A stretch of 64,000 bases of DNA from Acinetobacter bohemicus ANC 3994 (GCF_000367925.1 NZ_KB849168.1:323770-387769), one strand, 5' to 3'. Positions 27,084-35,747 are shown, counted from the first letter of the stretch. Translations and numbers: made by a program. Notes: generated by a model not told the origin, from the letters alone.

Positions 27084-27099
27084 AGCAAACTTCGTGCCA
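27084..27099 (-). promoter_or_regulatory. Sigma54 (-24/-12) promoter before amtB
   Basis: TGGCACGAAGTTTGCT on the minus strand matches the sigma54 consensus TGGCACR-N4-TTGCW at every specified position. It sits in the 59-base glnK-amtB gap, about 40 bases before the amtB start. Activation by NtrC is inferred from the gene content; no clear NtrC site is seen. Confidence 0.85.
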
Positions 27100-27101
27100 A
27101 A

Positions 27102-27440
27102 TTAAACAGCGTCTGCACCTGTTTCACCGGTACGAATACGGATGACTTGTTCTAAGTTAGTCACGAAAATTTTACCGTCACCAATTTTACCTGTGCTTGC
27201 AACACGTGTAATCGATTCAATCACTGAATCCACCATTTCATCGCTAATCGCGATTTCAATTTTTACTTTAGGTAAAAAATCAACGACATATTCAGCGCCA
27301 CGATAAAGTTCAGTATGACCTTTTTGACGACCAAAGCCTTTGACTTCAGTTACAGTGATCCCTTGAACACCAATTTCAGAAAGTGCTTCACGCACGTCAT
27401 CTAATTTAAAGGGTTTTACAATTGCAGTTACGAGCTTCAT
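27102..27440 (-). CDS. glnK: Nitrogen regulatory protein P-II (GlnK)
   Basis: 112 residues. Sensor of glutamine/2-oxoglutarate/ATP state that binds AmtB and other targets. The T-loop contains the uridylylation site Tyr51 in YRGAEYVVDFLPK. The C-terminal signature is VFVTNL-like (KIFVTNLEQVIRIRTGE). Its position before amtB marks it as glnK rather than glnB. A sigma54-type promoter lies about 45 bases upstream. Confidence 0.96.
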   Translation of the reverse strand: MKLVTAIVKPFKLDDVREALSEIGVQGITVTEVKGFGRQKGHTELYRGAEYVVDFLPKVKIEIAISDEMVDSVIESITRVASTGKIGDGKIFVTNLEQVIRIRTGETGADAV

Positions 27441-27481
27441 GTTGGTTTTCCTTCGGCTTCTTTCACCAGTAAGGTTTTATG

Positions 27482-27497
27482 TTCAAATTTCGTGCCA
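27482..27497 (-). promoter_or_regulatory. Sigma54 (-24/-12) promoter before glnK
   Basis: TGGCACGAAATTTGAA on the minus strand; only the -12 C differs from TGGCACR-N4-TTGCW. It is about 45 bases upstream of the glnK start. It resembles the site before amtB, sharing TTTGGCACGAA. Confidence 0.75.
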
Positions 27498-27717
27498 AAA
27501 ATTTTTAGGTTGGGGGAAATAAAAACTTTCAGCACAAGTTTTCTTTATAACCTATTTTATACTTTTAAGCGTAGTCCGATTTTTAAAAACTCAACATTTT
27601 TACTATAAAATTGACAATTTTACTTATCGAACAAAGCCATATCTTATCGCTGGGGCTATGGTCTAGGTTTGAGCAATGCTACACTGCAACCACCTCTCCA
27701 TCGTTAGGGAATCAACA

Positions 27718-27945
27718 ATGATCGAAACTTTATTACAAGCAATCATGGAACAAATCGAGCAACCTAAAAAAGACCTTGAGCATAATTTACGTGCCTTACT
27801 CAGTGAAGCTGTTGCCAAGATGGATTTAGTGTCTAAAGATGAACTTGAGCGTCAACGTACTGCACTCAATAACACCAACATCCGGTTAAACGAACTGCTT
27901 AAACAGGTTGAAGCTTTAGAAATCAAAATCAAGAATAATAAATAA
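27718..27945 (+). CDS. ubiK: Ubiquinone biosynthesis accessory factor UbiK
   Basis: 75 residues from ATG 27718 (MIETLLQAIMEQIEQPKKD); the upstream in-frame ATG at 27676 adds a His/Cys-rich non-family leader. N-terminal amphipathic helix and C-terminal coiled coil (LNELLKQVEALEIKIKN), as in the YqiC/BMFP family. UbiK pairs with UbiJ in the Ubi complex. It is divergent from glnK and lies 67 bases before comM. Confidence 0.88.
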   Translation: MIETLLQAIMEQIEQPKKDLEHNLRALLSEAVAKMDLVSKDELERQRTALNNTNIRLNELLKQVEALEIKIKNNK

Positions 27946-28012
27946 GCACTTTCTTAGTGCATTAAAAGACACAAAACGATTAAAAATAACGCACTATAAT
28001 GGAACAACAAAA

Positions 28013-29500
28013 ATGTCTTTTGCTAAAATTTATACGCGAGGCCTACTTGGGCTTCATGCACCCCTCATTGAGGTCGAAGTTCACGTCAGCCAAGGTTTAC
28101 CCTCTTTAACCATTGTTGGGCTGGCGGAAGCCGCAGTACGTGAAAGTAAAGACCGAGTGCGTTCTGCCATTATTAATAGTGGGTTTCAATTTCCAACCAA
28201 ACGCCTCACCATCAATTTAGCCCCTGCGGACTTACCCAAAGATGGTTCACGTCTCGATTTGCCCATCGCTTTAGGCATTCTGATGGCATCAGGACAAATT
28301 CCTGAACATGCCACAGATCAATTGGAATTTATTGGTGAACTGGCTTTGGATGGTCAACTTCGCCCAATTACAGGGATTTTAAGCATTGCCATTGCTTGCC
28401 AGCAATCTGGGCATCAACTGATTTTGCCTGAACAAAATGCGCCAGAAGCCTCACAATTACCGCAGTTTGAAGTTTTCGCAGCCCAGCATTTAAAAGATGT
28501 CTGTGAGCATTTATCCAAGCAACAACCGATTGCGCAATATCAACCACAGACGACAACGACAGTGGATCAATACAAATTTGATTTAGCCGATGTCAAAGGT
28601 CAACTGCGCCCACGGCGTGCTTTAGAAATTGCCGCAGCAGGTGGACATTCTTTATTGTTTAAAGGACCGCCGGGCACAGGAAAAACCCTTTTAGCTTCCC
28701 GTCTGGCCAGTATTTTACCGCCCTTAAATATGCAGGAAAATTTAGAAGTCGCACGTATTTATTCGGTTGCCAATGCTGCGCACTCTTTTGGACAGCGCCC
28801 TTTTCGTGCACCACATCATACCGCTTCTGCGATTGCTCTTGTCGGTGGTGGTTCACATCCGAAACCCGGTGAAATTACTTTGGCACATTTAGGCGTTTTA
28901 TTTTTAGATGAATTGCCCGAATTTGATCGCAAAGTTTTAGAAGTGTTAAGACAACCCTTAGAGTCGAAAGAAATTGTGATTTCTCGTGCCTCACGGCAAA
29001 TGACCTTCCCCGCAAATTTTCAACTGATTGCCGCCATGAACCCCTGTCCTTGTGGTTATGCTTTTAATCAAGATACCCGTTGTCAATGTTCGGCAGATGC
29101 CATTAAACGCTATCAGAACCGTATTTCAGGGCCATTACTGGATCGTATAGACCTACATTTGGATGTGCCACCATTGCAAGCGCATGAACTGCAAGATACA
29201 GCTCCCGTAGAAAACTCCCTGACTGTGCGTGAACGCGTGATTCAAGCCTATGAACAGCAAATACAACGGCAACAATGTCTCAATCATGCTTTAACTCCAA
29301 AACAACTGGAACAGTTTGCACCGCTAGATTCCCAAACCCAGCGTATTATGGAAATGGCACAGCAGCGCCTAAACTTATCTGCGCGTGCCTATCATCGCGT
29401 TTTACGTGTGGCACGAAGTATTGCCGATTTATCACAACATACGGAGATTCAAAGCCAACATTTAACCGAAGCTTTGTCTTACCGAGCACAACAGGGTTAA
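28013..29500 (+). CDS. comM: ComM (YifB-type AAA+ Mg-chelatase-like protein), intact
   Basis: Hexameric helicase promoting branch migration of incoming DNA during natural transformation. 495 residues: N-terminal ChlI-like domain (MSFAKIYTRGLLG to about 190), Walker A GPPGTGKT (about 218-225), Walker B FLDELPEF, the MNPCPCG motif and LDRIDLHLDVP. In A. baumannii comM is the main insertion site of AbaR-type resistance islands; here the reading frame is uninterrupted. Acinetobacter is naturally competent, so function is expected. The GNAT gene begins six bases after. Confidence 0.95.
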   Translation: MSFAKIYTRGLLGLHAPLIEVEVHVSQGLPSLTIVGLAEAAVRESKDRVRSAIINSGFQFPTKRLTINLAPADLPKDGSRLDLPIALGILMASGQIPEHATDQLEFIGELALDGQLRPITGILSIAIACQQSGHQLILPEQNAPEASQLPQFEVFAAQHLKDVCEHLSKQQPIAQYQPQTTTTVDQYKFDLADVKGQLRPRRALEIAAAGGHSLLFKGPPGTGKTLLASRLASILPPLNMQENLEVARIYSVANAAHSFGQRPFRAPHHTASAIALVGGGSHPKPGEITLAHLGVLFLDELPEFDRKVLEVLRQPLESKEIVISRASRQMTFPANFQLIAAMNPCPCGYAFNQDTRCQCSADAIKRYQNRISGPLLDRIDLHLDVPPLQAHELQDTAPVENSLTVRERVIQAYEQQIQRQQCLNHALTPKQLEQFAPLDSQTQRIMEMAQQRLNLSARAYHRVLRVARSIADLSQHTEIQSQHLTEALSYRAQQG

Positions 29501-29506
29501 GCATTG

Positions 29507-30013
29507 ATGCAAAATTTAATCATCCGTAATGAAAGCCTGGCTGATCATGCTGCAATTTCACATGTGATTGAACAAGCCTTTAAAGATCAGCAATATTCCA
29601 GCCATGCCGAGCAATTTATTGTTCATGCTTTACGTGATGCACAGCAACTGACTATTTCATTGGTGGCTGTTTTAAATCAAGACGTTGTGGGACATATTGC
29701 GATTTCTCCGGTCAGCATTTCTTCAGGTGTCGACGGTTGGTTTGGCTTAGGTCCTATTGCCGTTTCGCCAGAATGGCAACACCACGGCATGGGTTCAGCA
29801 CTGATGCAAGCGGCATTAAAGCAATTGGAAGCCATGGGTGCAGCAGGTTGTGTTGTTTTAGGTGATCCCCATTTTTATGCGCAATTTGGTTTTCAGCCCA
29901 TCAACAACCTTATTTTAGAAGATGTCCCAGCGGAGTACTTTCAAGCATTGAGTTTCGATGGAAAATTTCCACAAGGCACTGTAACCTATCATGCTGCTTT
30001 TTCTGCAACATGA
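29507..30013 (+). CDS. GNAT-family N-acetyltransferase
   Basis: 168 residues from ATG 29507; an in-frame TTG three bases upstream is unlikely. The acetyl-CoA binding region reads LGPIAVSPEWQHHGMGSALM (Q/R-x-x-G-x-G/A), followed by VVLGDPHFYAQFGFQP, which is the YhbS-like subgroup. Substrate unknown. Follows comM by six bases, so likely co-transcribed. Ends in a bidirectional terminator. Confidence 0.88.
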   Translation: MQNLIIRNESLADHAAISHVIEQAFKDQQYSSHAEQFIVHALRDAQQLTISLVAVLNQDVVGHIAISPVSISSGVDGWFGLGPIAVSPEWQHHGMGSALMQAALKQLEAMGAAGCVVLGDPHFYAQFGFQPINNLILEDVPAEYFQALSFDGKFPQGTVTYHAAFSAT

Positions 30014-30085
30014 GCAAAAATAAAGCAATGCTTTATTTTTAATACAGCGGGATGGAATGTCAGCAGTCCCTCAATCATCTCAATA

Positions 30086-30125
30086 AAAAGAACCTCTAGA
30101 GCATGGCTTTAGAGGTTCTTTTCTA
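30086..30125. terminator. Bidirectional terminator between the GNAT gene and the TorF-family porin
   Basis: An 11-bp perfect stem, AAGAACCTCTA / TAGAGGTTCTT (30089-30099, 30110-30120), with A-run to the left and TTCTTTT to the right. Confidence 0.88.
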
Positions 30126-30153
30126 TTTGAAATTTAAGTTAAAGTTTCAAAAA

Positions 30154-30900
30154 TTAAAATGCTTTGGTTAATGTGAAGACGGCACCTGTTTCTACGCCAC
30201 GCTCGGTTACAGTAATAGCATCAATATCCGTACCTATCGCAGCCAATTCAGCAGTTAGACCACTAACAGAAGCAAATGAATAAGTTACACCCGCTTTCCA
30301 ATCCACGTAATGATCATCACCACCACCAAAATCATATTTATCAGCCTGTGTATAGCCTAATGCAGCAACACCACCAAAACCCGTTGTACCAAAAGGCACA
30401 GAATAAGTTGCATTCACATTCCAACTATTTTCATCTTTACCCGCATAGTCATTGGTATAGTTGACTGCGGTTAACAAACTTGCACCTTGCACCAACACAT
30501 CTTTGAAGGTCAATTTACCGTACAACTCTAACCAGTTTAAATCACTTTCACTTGGGTAAGCGTAATACCATAAACCCACATCTAATACAGGTTTATTGGC
30601 AAAGCTGTCTAGCGTTGTTGCATAACCAATATAAGGGTCAAGTTCAATATGCGCTGTACCGCCAAAATCGACATTTGAACCCCATACGCCCGCATATGCA
30701 CCTGACTCATGTGACAATACAAAACCTGCCTGCACAGCTGGATCATTAAATGTTTGTGTCACTCCACGGAAACGATAATCTGAGGTTAAGGCAGCCGTTC
30801 CAGTCACAGATAAACCAAATGGTAATGCAGGTGTCTCATCAGCAAATACAGCGCCAGATACACCCGTTAATGTCGCAACAACCAATAATTTTTTAAGCAT
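30154..30900 (-). CDS. TorF-family putative porin (first copy)
   Basis: 248 residues, signal peptide to about residue 20 (AVFA then DETP). Repeated amphipathic beta-strands (LSVTGTAALTSDYRFRGVTQ, AGVWGSNVDFGG, YIGYATTL, LDVGLWYYAYP) and a C-terminal aromatic residue (LTKAF) indicate an outer-membrane barrel. The RFRGVTQ pattern is typical of the TorF/TIGR02001 family, often near amt/glnK in proteobacteria. A sigma54-type promoter lies before it. Substrate unknown; a nitrogen compound is plausible. Confidence 0.85.
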   Translation of the reverse strand: MLKKLLVVATLTGVSGAVFADETPALPFGLSVTGTAALTSDYRFRGVTQTFNDPAVQAGFVLSHESGAYAGVWGSNVDFGGTAHIELDPYIGYATTLDSFANKPVLDVGLWYYAYPSESDLNWLELYGKLTFKDVLVQGASLLTAVNYTNDYAGKDENSWNVNATYSVPFGTTGFGGVAALGYTQADKYDFGGGDDHYVDWKAGVTYSFASVSGLTAELAAIGTDIDAITVTERGVETGAVFTLTKAF

Positions 30901-30941
30901 TTGAACATCCCCAACAATTTTTTATTGACTCAACTGGTATT

Positions 30942-30957
30942 AGCAATTGCTATGCCA
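30942..30957 (-). promoter_or_regulatory. Sigma54 (-24/-12) promoter before the first TorF-family porin
   Basis: TGGCATAGCAATTGCT on the minus strand, differing from TGGCACR-N4-TTGCW only at the sixth base. It is 41-57 bases before the porin start, the right distance for a promoter. Confidence 0.72.
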
Positions 30958-31294
30958 ATTTTTTAAAATGAAAAAGACTGGAGAGCAAAATTCTCTGGCG
31001 AGCAAAACTAATGTTGTAAAATGTGTACATGCTTAAACCTTTTAAATCCATCATCAAGACAGGCAGTATCAGCCGTTTATGCGTAAATTTTCTATTTCAC
31101 TTTTTCAAAACAACGTAAAATTTTTATAATTTTTTTCATATAAAGTATTTTATCTAAAATCGCGTTGCTTCAATCCCTTTGCTCGGCTGTTCGACACTTC
31201 CCCCAAACGCACTTTCAATGAAGATTTATATTTACTTACATCATGCCTCTTTTTAAGGCTATTTTTTAAGCATATTTTTATATTATGCCTAAAA
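30958..31294. other. Intergenic region between the two TorF-family porins
   Basis: About 340 AT-rich bases upstream of the sigma54 site. This is where enhancer (NtrC-type) sites would be expected; I do not see a clear GCACC-N-GGTGC palindrome. No ORF with a ribosome-binding site. Confidence 0.5.
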
Positions 31295-31330
31295 AAAGTG
31301 CATAAATTTAAAACAATCGATGCACTTTAA
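31290..31330 (-). terminator. Terminator of the second TorF-family gene
   Basis: AAAGTGCAT / ATGCACTTT (31295-31303, 31320-31328), nine-bp stem with a 16-base AT-rich loop; on minus it is followed by TTTTTTT. Confidence 0.75.
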
Positions 31331-31351
31331 AAATTCTTCACGCTTTTCAGC

Positions 31352-32128
31352 TTAAAAATTAAAATTAAGACCTAATACCACCTGATCGTCAAAATTTGTA
31401 TCAAAACGATCCTTACCGCCAACCATATAATCTAAAGATGCCGTTACAGCCGTATTCGGAATTTCTTTACTGACCCCAATGCGAGCTTCATTAAAAGCAA
31501 TCTTATTTTGGGTTGAAATCATGCTGTCATCGCGGCTGCTATTATAGATAGATGCACCCACCGAGCTATTCAACATAAAGTTTTGGGCTAACGCATAACG
31601 ATATCTAGCATTTAAATAGACATCCCCAGCATTGGCAAAAGAGACATCGGTCAGCATGACCACTGCGCCTAAAGTTAAATCCTTATAAGCCAATTCACCC
31701 AATACATCGAGTGCGGTCGTTTTACGAGCATCACCATTATCAGCATAAACTGTACCGCCATCTTGATAATAATAAGCAGTCGTCTGAACTTTATAGTGCC
31801 AATTTTGGTTGATCTTTTGAGCATAGGCCAAATAAAAGTTATGTTCAAAACCATGATCTTTAGTTTCACTGTCATCAGATGGATCATAATCCAATGTTGA
31901 TCCCCAGTATCCTACTGCAACACCATTGTGATGTGCATATTCAATACCCATCTGTAGCGCAACATCATCATTTTCCACCCCACCACGGTAAATATATTTA
32001 TTTACCACCGCAAAACTACCCGTTAACTGCCCCGCTGTGGCTGAAATTGTCTGTTCCTCAGCAAATGCAGACATTGCACTCATGCTAAGCAGTAAAAATA
32101 ACGTAATTTTATGTGATTTTTGATGCAT
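31352..32128 (-). CDS. TorF-family putative porin (second copy)
   Basis: 258 residues, signal peptide ending SAFA near residue 23. The N-terminal strand GSFAVVNKYIYRGGVEND parallels the RFRGV motif of the first copy, and the protein ends LGLNFNF, the terminal Phe expected for outer-membrane insertion. The paralogue is divergent in sequence and has no visible sigma54 site, so control of the two copies probably differs. Substrate unknown. Confidence 0.82.
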   Translation of the reverse strand: MHQKSHKITLFLLLSMSAMSAFAEEQTISATAGQLTGSFAVVNKYIYRGGVENDDVALQMGIEYAHHNGVAVGYWGSTLDYDPSDDSETKDHGFEHNFYLAYAQKINQNWHYKVQTTAYYYQDGGTVYADNGDARKTTALDVLGELAYKDLTLGAVVMLTDVSFANAGDVYLNARYRYALAQNFMLNSSVGASIYNSSRDDSMISTQNKIAFNEARIGVSKEIPNTAVTASLDYMVGGKDRFDTNFDDQVVLGLNFNF

Positions 32129-32709
32129 TACTGGCCTGTATAGAATCCACTGAAGATTCTTTTTTCGATGACAAATTTAGCTGTGGATTTTAAAGCTTTT
32201 TTATCATTTCAAATCACTTATTTTCAAATAAAACCCTTCTTTTTAGATTTAATTTTAACCTAAAATAAGCGCTTAAATGCAGAAAAAATCTATTTTCAAT
32301 GAGCAGAAATTAGATGAATTTTACATTAAATATCAAAAATATAGCGCGATTTAAAACTTCACAACAGGTCATACCCCCCTCAGTAGAGGGCTATAACTTA
32401 GCACTAAAAATTCATATACGACTAAAGTATTAGATCCTAAAAATAGCAACCAAGCTCAAAATTTTGTTGACTGATTTTTAAAAAATTACATAAAAAATCA
32501 CCCATAATTTAAATATATTATTGTTTTAAATAATAATTTAAAAAAATAAAAAAATCGGCAATTTTTATTTTATAAAACAGCCAAATTTATATTCAAAAAA
32601 TGCATAACTTTAATGAAATAAAATGAATAAAAAAAAGATTTTTCTGATATACATTATGTATACAATTCTTTCAATTTCCTCCTCCTATTTTGTATAAGGC
32701 TTTCTCCCA
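32129..32709. promoter_or_regulatory. AT-rich divergent intergenic region before the OprD-family porin
   Basis: 581 bases, very AT-rich with long A- and T-tracts at 32460-32640. A perfect palindrome TATACATTATGTATA lies at 32648-32662, 48 bases before the oprD start, and could be an operator. I see no convincing gene; a 38-codon ATG frame near 32314 lacks a ribosome-binding site. Confidence 0.5.
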
Positions 32710-34047
32710 ATGCAAAAAACACAAAAACTGACCTTAGCAGTGTTAATTCAAGCTGCTCTTATTTCTACTGCCTTTGCCAGTGAGCAAAGTGAATCTAAAG
32801 GTTTCGTAGAAGATGCAGAAGGATCTGTATTATTCCGCACGGGTTATCTTTCTCGTGATAAAAAAAATGGCAATGCTGATACAAGCTCAGCAGCTCAAAC
32901 TGCAATGGTTAAATTGGAATCTGGCTATACCAAAGGCGTGATTGGTTTTGGTGTAGGTGCAATTGGTGATGCTTCTTTTAAAATTGGCGAAAACAACCAT
33001 GCTGGCAATGGCATGATCCCATTACATAATGATGGTGCAAAAGATGCAAATGGTCATGTTGATGCTTATGACCATTGGACACGCGGTGGTGGTATTGTAA
33101 AAGCACGTATTTCAAATACTGAAGTTCGCTATGGTACTCAAGTGCTCGACCTACCTGTACTTGCAAGTAACACTGTACGTTTAGTACCTGAATACTTTGA
33201 AGGTGTGTTAGCAACTAGCCGTGAAATTAAAGGTCTAGAGTTAACAGCTGGTAAATTCACTAAAAACCAATATTCAGACCAAATCAATTCTGATGGGAAT
33301 AAATTGGATCGCGCTGTTGTGTGGGGCGCTAAGTATCAATTCAATGACAATCTAAATACCTCTTATTTTGGTGCTGACATCCAAGATCGTTTAGAACGTC
33401 ATTATGTCAATGCCAACTTTAAACAAGCTTTGGCAAATAATAGCTCTTTAACTTATGATTTCAGCGGCTATCATACTGAGTGGGATGCAAAGACTGGCGG
33501 TGGTGCGTATACATACTCACACACAACCAATGATCTCAATAACTTAAGCAATAATATTTGGTCACTTTCTAGTACCTATAACACGGGCAACCACAATGTC
33601 ATGGTAGCTTACCAGCAAAATACTGGCAATACGGGTTATGACTATGGATTAGGTCAAGGCGTTGCTGATGGTCATCAAACCATGTATTTGGCTAACTCTT
33701 ACCTTTCAGACTTCGTTGGTAATGATGAAAAATCAGCACAACTTCAATATACCTACAACTTTGCAGGTATGAATGTTCCGGGCTTATCATGGACGACTGC
33801 CTTTGTTTATGGTTGGGATATTGATGTTGCAGGCCAAGTTGATCGTGCTCAATTAGTGGCGGATAATGCAACTGAACGTGAATTCTTTAATCAGGTGAAA
33901 TACACAGTCCAATCTGGTTTTGCCAAAGATGCGAGCTTACGTCTTCGTCACTCATATTACCGTGCAAGCGATGCTTACCAAGCTGCATACATTGGTGATA
34001 CCAATGAATGGCGTATCTGGCTTGATATCCCTGTGAAATTCTTCTAA
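32710..34047 (+). CDS. oprD: OprD-family outer-membrane porin (OccAB1-like)
   Basis: 445 residues, signal peptide to about residue 23 (TAFA then SEQSESK). The N-terminal GFVEDAEGSVLFRTGYLSRD corresponds to the conserved OprD start strand (FIEDS-L-L-R-NYY type), and the chain ends in WRIWLDIPVKFF with terminal Phe. Eighteen-stranded barrels of this family carry small carboxylates and amino acids; in Acinetobacter the homologue OccAB1 takes up varied small molecules and has been discussed for carbapenem entry. Monocistronic, followed by a strong terminator. Confidence 0.9.
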   Translation: MQKTQKLTLAVLIQAALISTAFASEQSESKGFVEDAEGSVLFRTGYLSRDKKNGNADTSSAAQTAMVKLESGYTKGVIGFGVGAIGDASFKIGENNHAGNGMIPLHNDGAKDANGHVDAYDHWTRGGGIVKARISNTEVRYGTQVLDLPVLASNTVRLVPEYFEGVLATSREIKGLELTAGKFTKNQYSDQINSDGNKLDRAVVWGAKYQFNDNLNTSYFGADIQDRLERHYVNANFKQALANNSSLTYDFSGYHTEWDAKTGGGAYTYSHTTNDLNNLSNNIWSLSSTYNTGNHNVMVAYQQNTGNTGYDYGLGQGVADGHQTMYLANSYLSDFVGNDEKSAQLQYTYNFAGMNVPGLSWTTAFVYGWDIDVAGQVDRAQLVADNATEREFFNQVKYTVQSGFAKDASLRLRHSYYRASDAYQAAYIGDTNEWRIWLDIPVKFF

Positions 34048-34070
34048 TTCAGATTAATTTTCGAATATCA

Positions 34071-34101
34071 AAAAAAACCTGCACATTGTGCAGGTTTTTT
34101 T
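34071..34101. terminator. Bidirectional terminator between oprD and ppa
   Basis: AAAAAAACCTGCAC / GTGCAGGTTTTTTT with a three-base loop; A-run left, T-run right. Ends oprD on plus and may end ppa on minus. Confidence 0.93.
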
Positions 34102-34145
34102 GTTCCAAGCTTTAAAAAATTTAAAACCTAGATGATAAAAAGCAA

Positions 34146-34682
34146 TTATTTGTTTGCTTCTGCATAAGCTGCAATTGAGCTAAGCACTTCTTGTTTCGCA
34201 ACATCAGCCCCCTCCCAACCACTGAGCTTAACCCATTTGCCTGGCTCAAGATCTTTATAGTGTTGGAAAAAATGTTCGATTTGGCTGATCAACAATGGTG
34301 GAAGATCGGTATATTCCTGAACATCTTTATAAATCGGGGTTAATTTGTCGTGTGGAACAGCGACCAATTTCGCATCGATACCGCCATCATCTTCCATGTT
34401 CAATTTGCCCACAGGACGGCAACGAATGACTGAACCCGGTTCAACTGGATGTGGAGTCACAACAAGCACGTCTAATGGGTCACCATCAAGAGACAATGTG
34501 TTTGGCACATAACCATAGTTCGCTGGGTAGAACATTGCTGTACCCATAAAACGGTCTACAAATAAAGCATCTGAATCTTTATCAATTTCATATTTGATTG
34601 GTGCTGCATTTGCAGGAATTTCAATAATGACATAGATGTCGTTTGGTGCATCTTTACCCGCTGGGATATTGCTGTAGCTCAT
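34146..34682 (-). CDS. ppa: Inorganic pyrophosphatase
   Basis: Hydrolyses pyrophosphate; family I, hexameric type. 178 residues from ATG at 34680-34682 (MSYSNIPAGKDAPNDIYV), with AGAG upstream; six extra residues from the 34700 start are unlikely. The signature DGDPLDVLV carries the metal-binding aspartates, and YGYVPNTLSLD is conserved. E. coli Ppa has 176 residues. Confidence 0.96.
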   Translation of the reverse strand: MSYSNIPAGKDAPNDIYVIIEIPANAAPIKYEIDKDSDALFVDRFMGTAMFYPANYGYVPNTLSLDGDPLDVLVVTPHPVEPGSVIRCRPVGKLNMEDDGGIDAKLVAVPHDKLTPIYKDVQEYTDLPPLLISQIEHFFQHYKDLEPGKWVKLSGWEGADVAKQEVLSSIAAYAEANK

Positions 34683-34808
34683 AGCATCACTCTTTAACAA
34701 GTTAAATCTTATTTAAACCGCACGATTATAACGGTTTTTGAGAATTAAATAACTTCGTGATTATACATCTGCTACGCGCAAATATGTATTTGCATAAATG
34801 CAGCGACT

Positions 34809-35207
34809 TTAAGTTAATTTAATCACCAAAATTAATAAACAAATGGGGCAAAGCAAAGACAATAACCAAACGATTGAGCGTAATGTTGCCCAATTGGCTA
34901 AATAGCAAATGCCATACATAATCCGAAATACAATATAGGCCATGCCAAAGGTCATAATCACCGTTTGCTGCACCACCATATATTCTGCCATTAAAATCGC
35001 AGCAATAAATAAAGGTAAACTTTCAAAACTATTTTGCTGTACCGCATGGGCACGCGCTGCCAAGCCCGTGGTTTTACCCAAAAATTCTCGTGGGTTTTGG
35101 TTATCTCGTGCTTTAAAGCCTGCCGCTTTTTTTGCAATTATGGTAAAAACATAAGGCAATAAACATGCAATTAAGATGAGATAAATTATTCCACTTATGC
35201 TTTGCAT
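34809..35207 (-). CDS. MAPEG-family membrane protein
   Basis: 132 residues, four hydrophobic segments. NPREFLGKTTGLAARAHAVQQNSFESLPLF is the MAPEG-family cytosolic loop with Arg/Asn/Glu residues. Eukaryotic relatives use glutathione; the bacterial role is unknown. Divergent from the 35314 gene; the terminator at 34071 is far away, so its own termination is unclear. Confidence 0.85.
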   Translation of the reverse strand: MQSISGIIYLILIACLLPYVFTIIAKKAAGFKARDNQNPREFLGKTTGLAARAHAVQQNSFESLPLFIAAILMAEYMVVQQTVIMTFGMAYIVFRIMYGICYLANWATLRSIVWLLSLLCPICLLILVIKLT

Positions 35208-35313
35208 CTCATTTTTCTCATTACGATTTTCTGCTGCATATCATAGCATGGTGTTTCAACAATAATTTTTGTTAAATTATAATGTTTTTATCAATGCGCA
35301 ATAAGGATCCATT

Positions 35314-35694
35314 ATGGTCAACCCTGATCAACAAGAAATGTTCGATGTACTTGAAAAACAGCAACAGCATCAACGTCAAGTGGATCGTGTACTGAAAATC
35401 GTGTTGCCAATCGTGGCGTTCTTAATCGCAACCATATGTGCCAATATGAATATTGCATCACCCATCGGCACACTAATCATTTTAATTATTGCCTTCTGGA
35501 TGGTCAGCATTAAGCGTCAAAACTTATGGTATTGGCTCACCGCGATTTTGGTGTATTGCTTGATTGATAATTATCTGAGCTATGGTGCATTTCGTTTGCC
35601 CAGTTTTAGCCGCCAGTTTGGCACCATGTTTACCTTTGTCGGTATTTTTGGCCTTGGACGCCCGTATATTGATCGCTGGTTGATGAAAGATTGA
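35314..35694 (+). CDS. Uncharacterised small membrane protein
   Basis: 126 residues. A charged, Gln-rich N-terminus (DQQEMFDVLEKQQQHQRQVDR) precedes three to four hydrophobic segments (about 28-45, 48-65, 70-90, 103-118). The ATG is preceded by AAGGA. I recognise no family; it looks like a conserved inner-membrane protein. It ends in a strong terminator shared with fadD. Confidence 0.75.
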   Translation: MVNPDQQEMFDVLEKQQQHQRQVDRVLKIVLPIVAFLIATICANMNIASPIGTLIILIIAFWMVSIKRQNLWYWLTAILVYCLIDNYLSYGAFRLPSFSRQFGTMFTFVGIFGLGRPYIDRWLMKD

Positions 35695-35707
35695 TTTTTA
35701 AAAAGCA

Positions 35708-35739
35708 TAAAAAAAGCGCCGCAAACGGCGCTTTTTTTA
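35708..35739. terminator. Bidirectional terminator between the 35314 gene and fadD
   Basis: AAAAAAGCGCCG-CAAA-CGGCGCTTTTTT (35710-35737), GC-rich core with A-run and T-run. Confidence 0.93.
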
Positions 35740-35747
35740 TGGCTAAC

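Noticed and set aside
32314..32431. 38-codon ATG frame in the oprD upstream region
   Set aside because: No ribosome-binding site and no protein-like composition; likely chance in AT-rich DNA.
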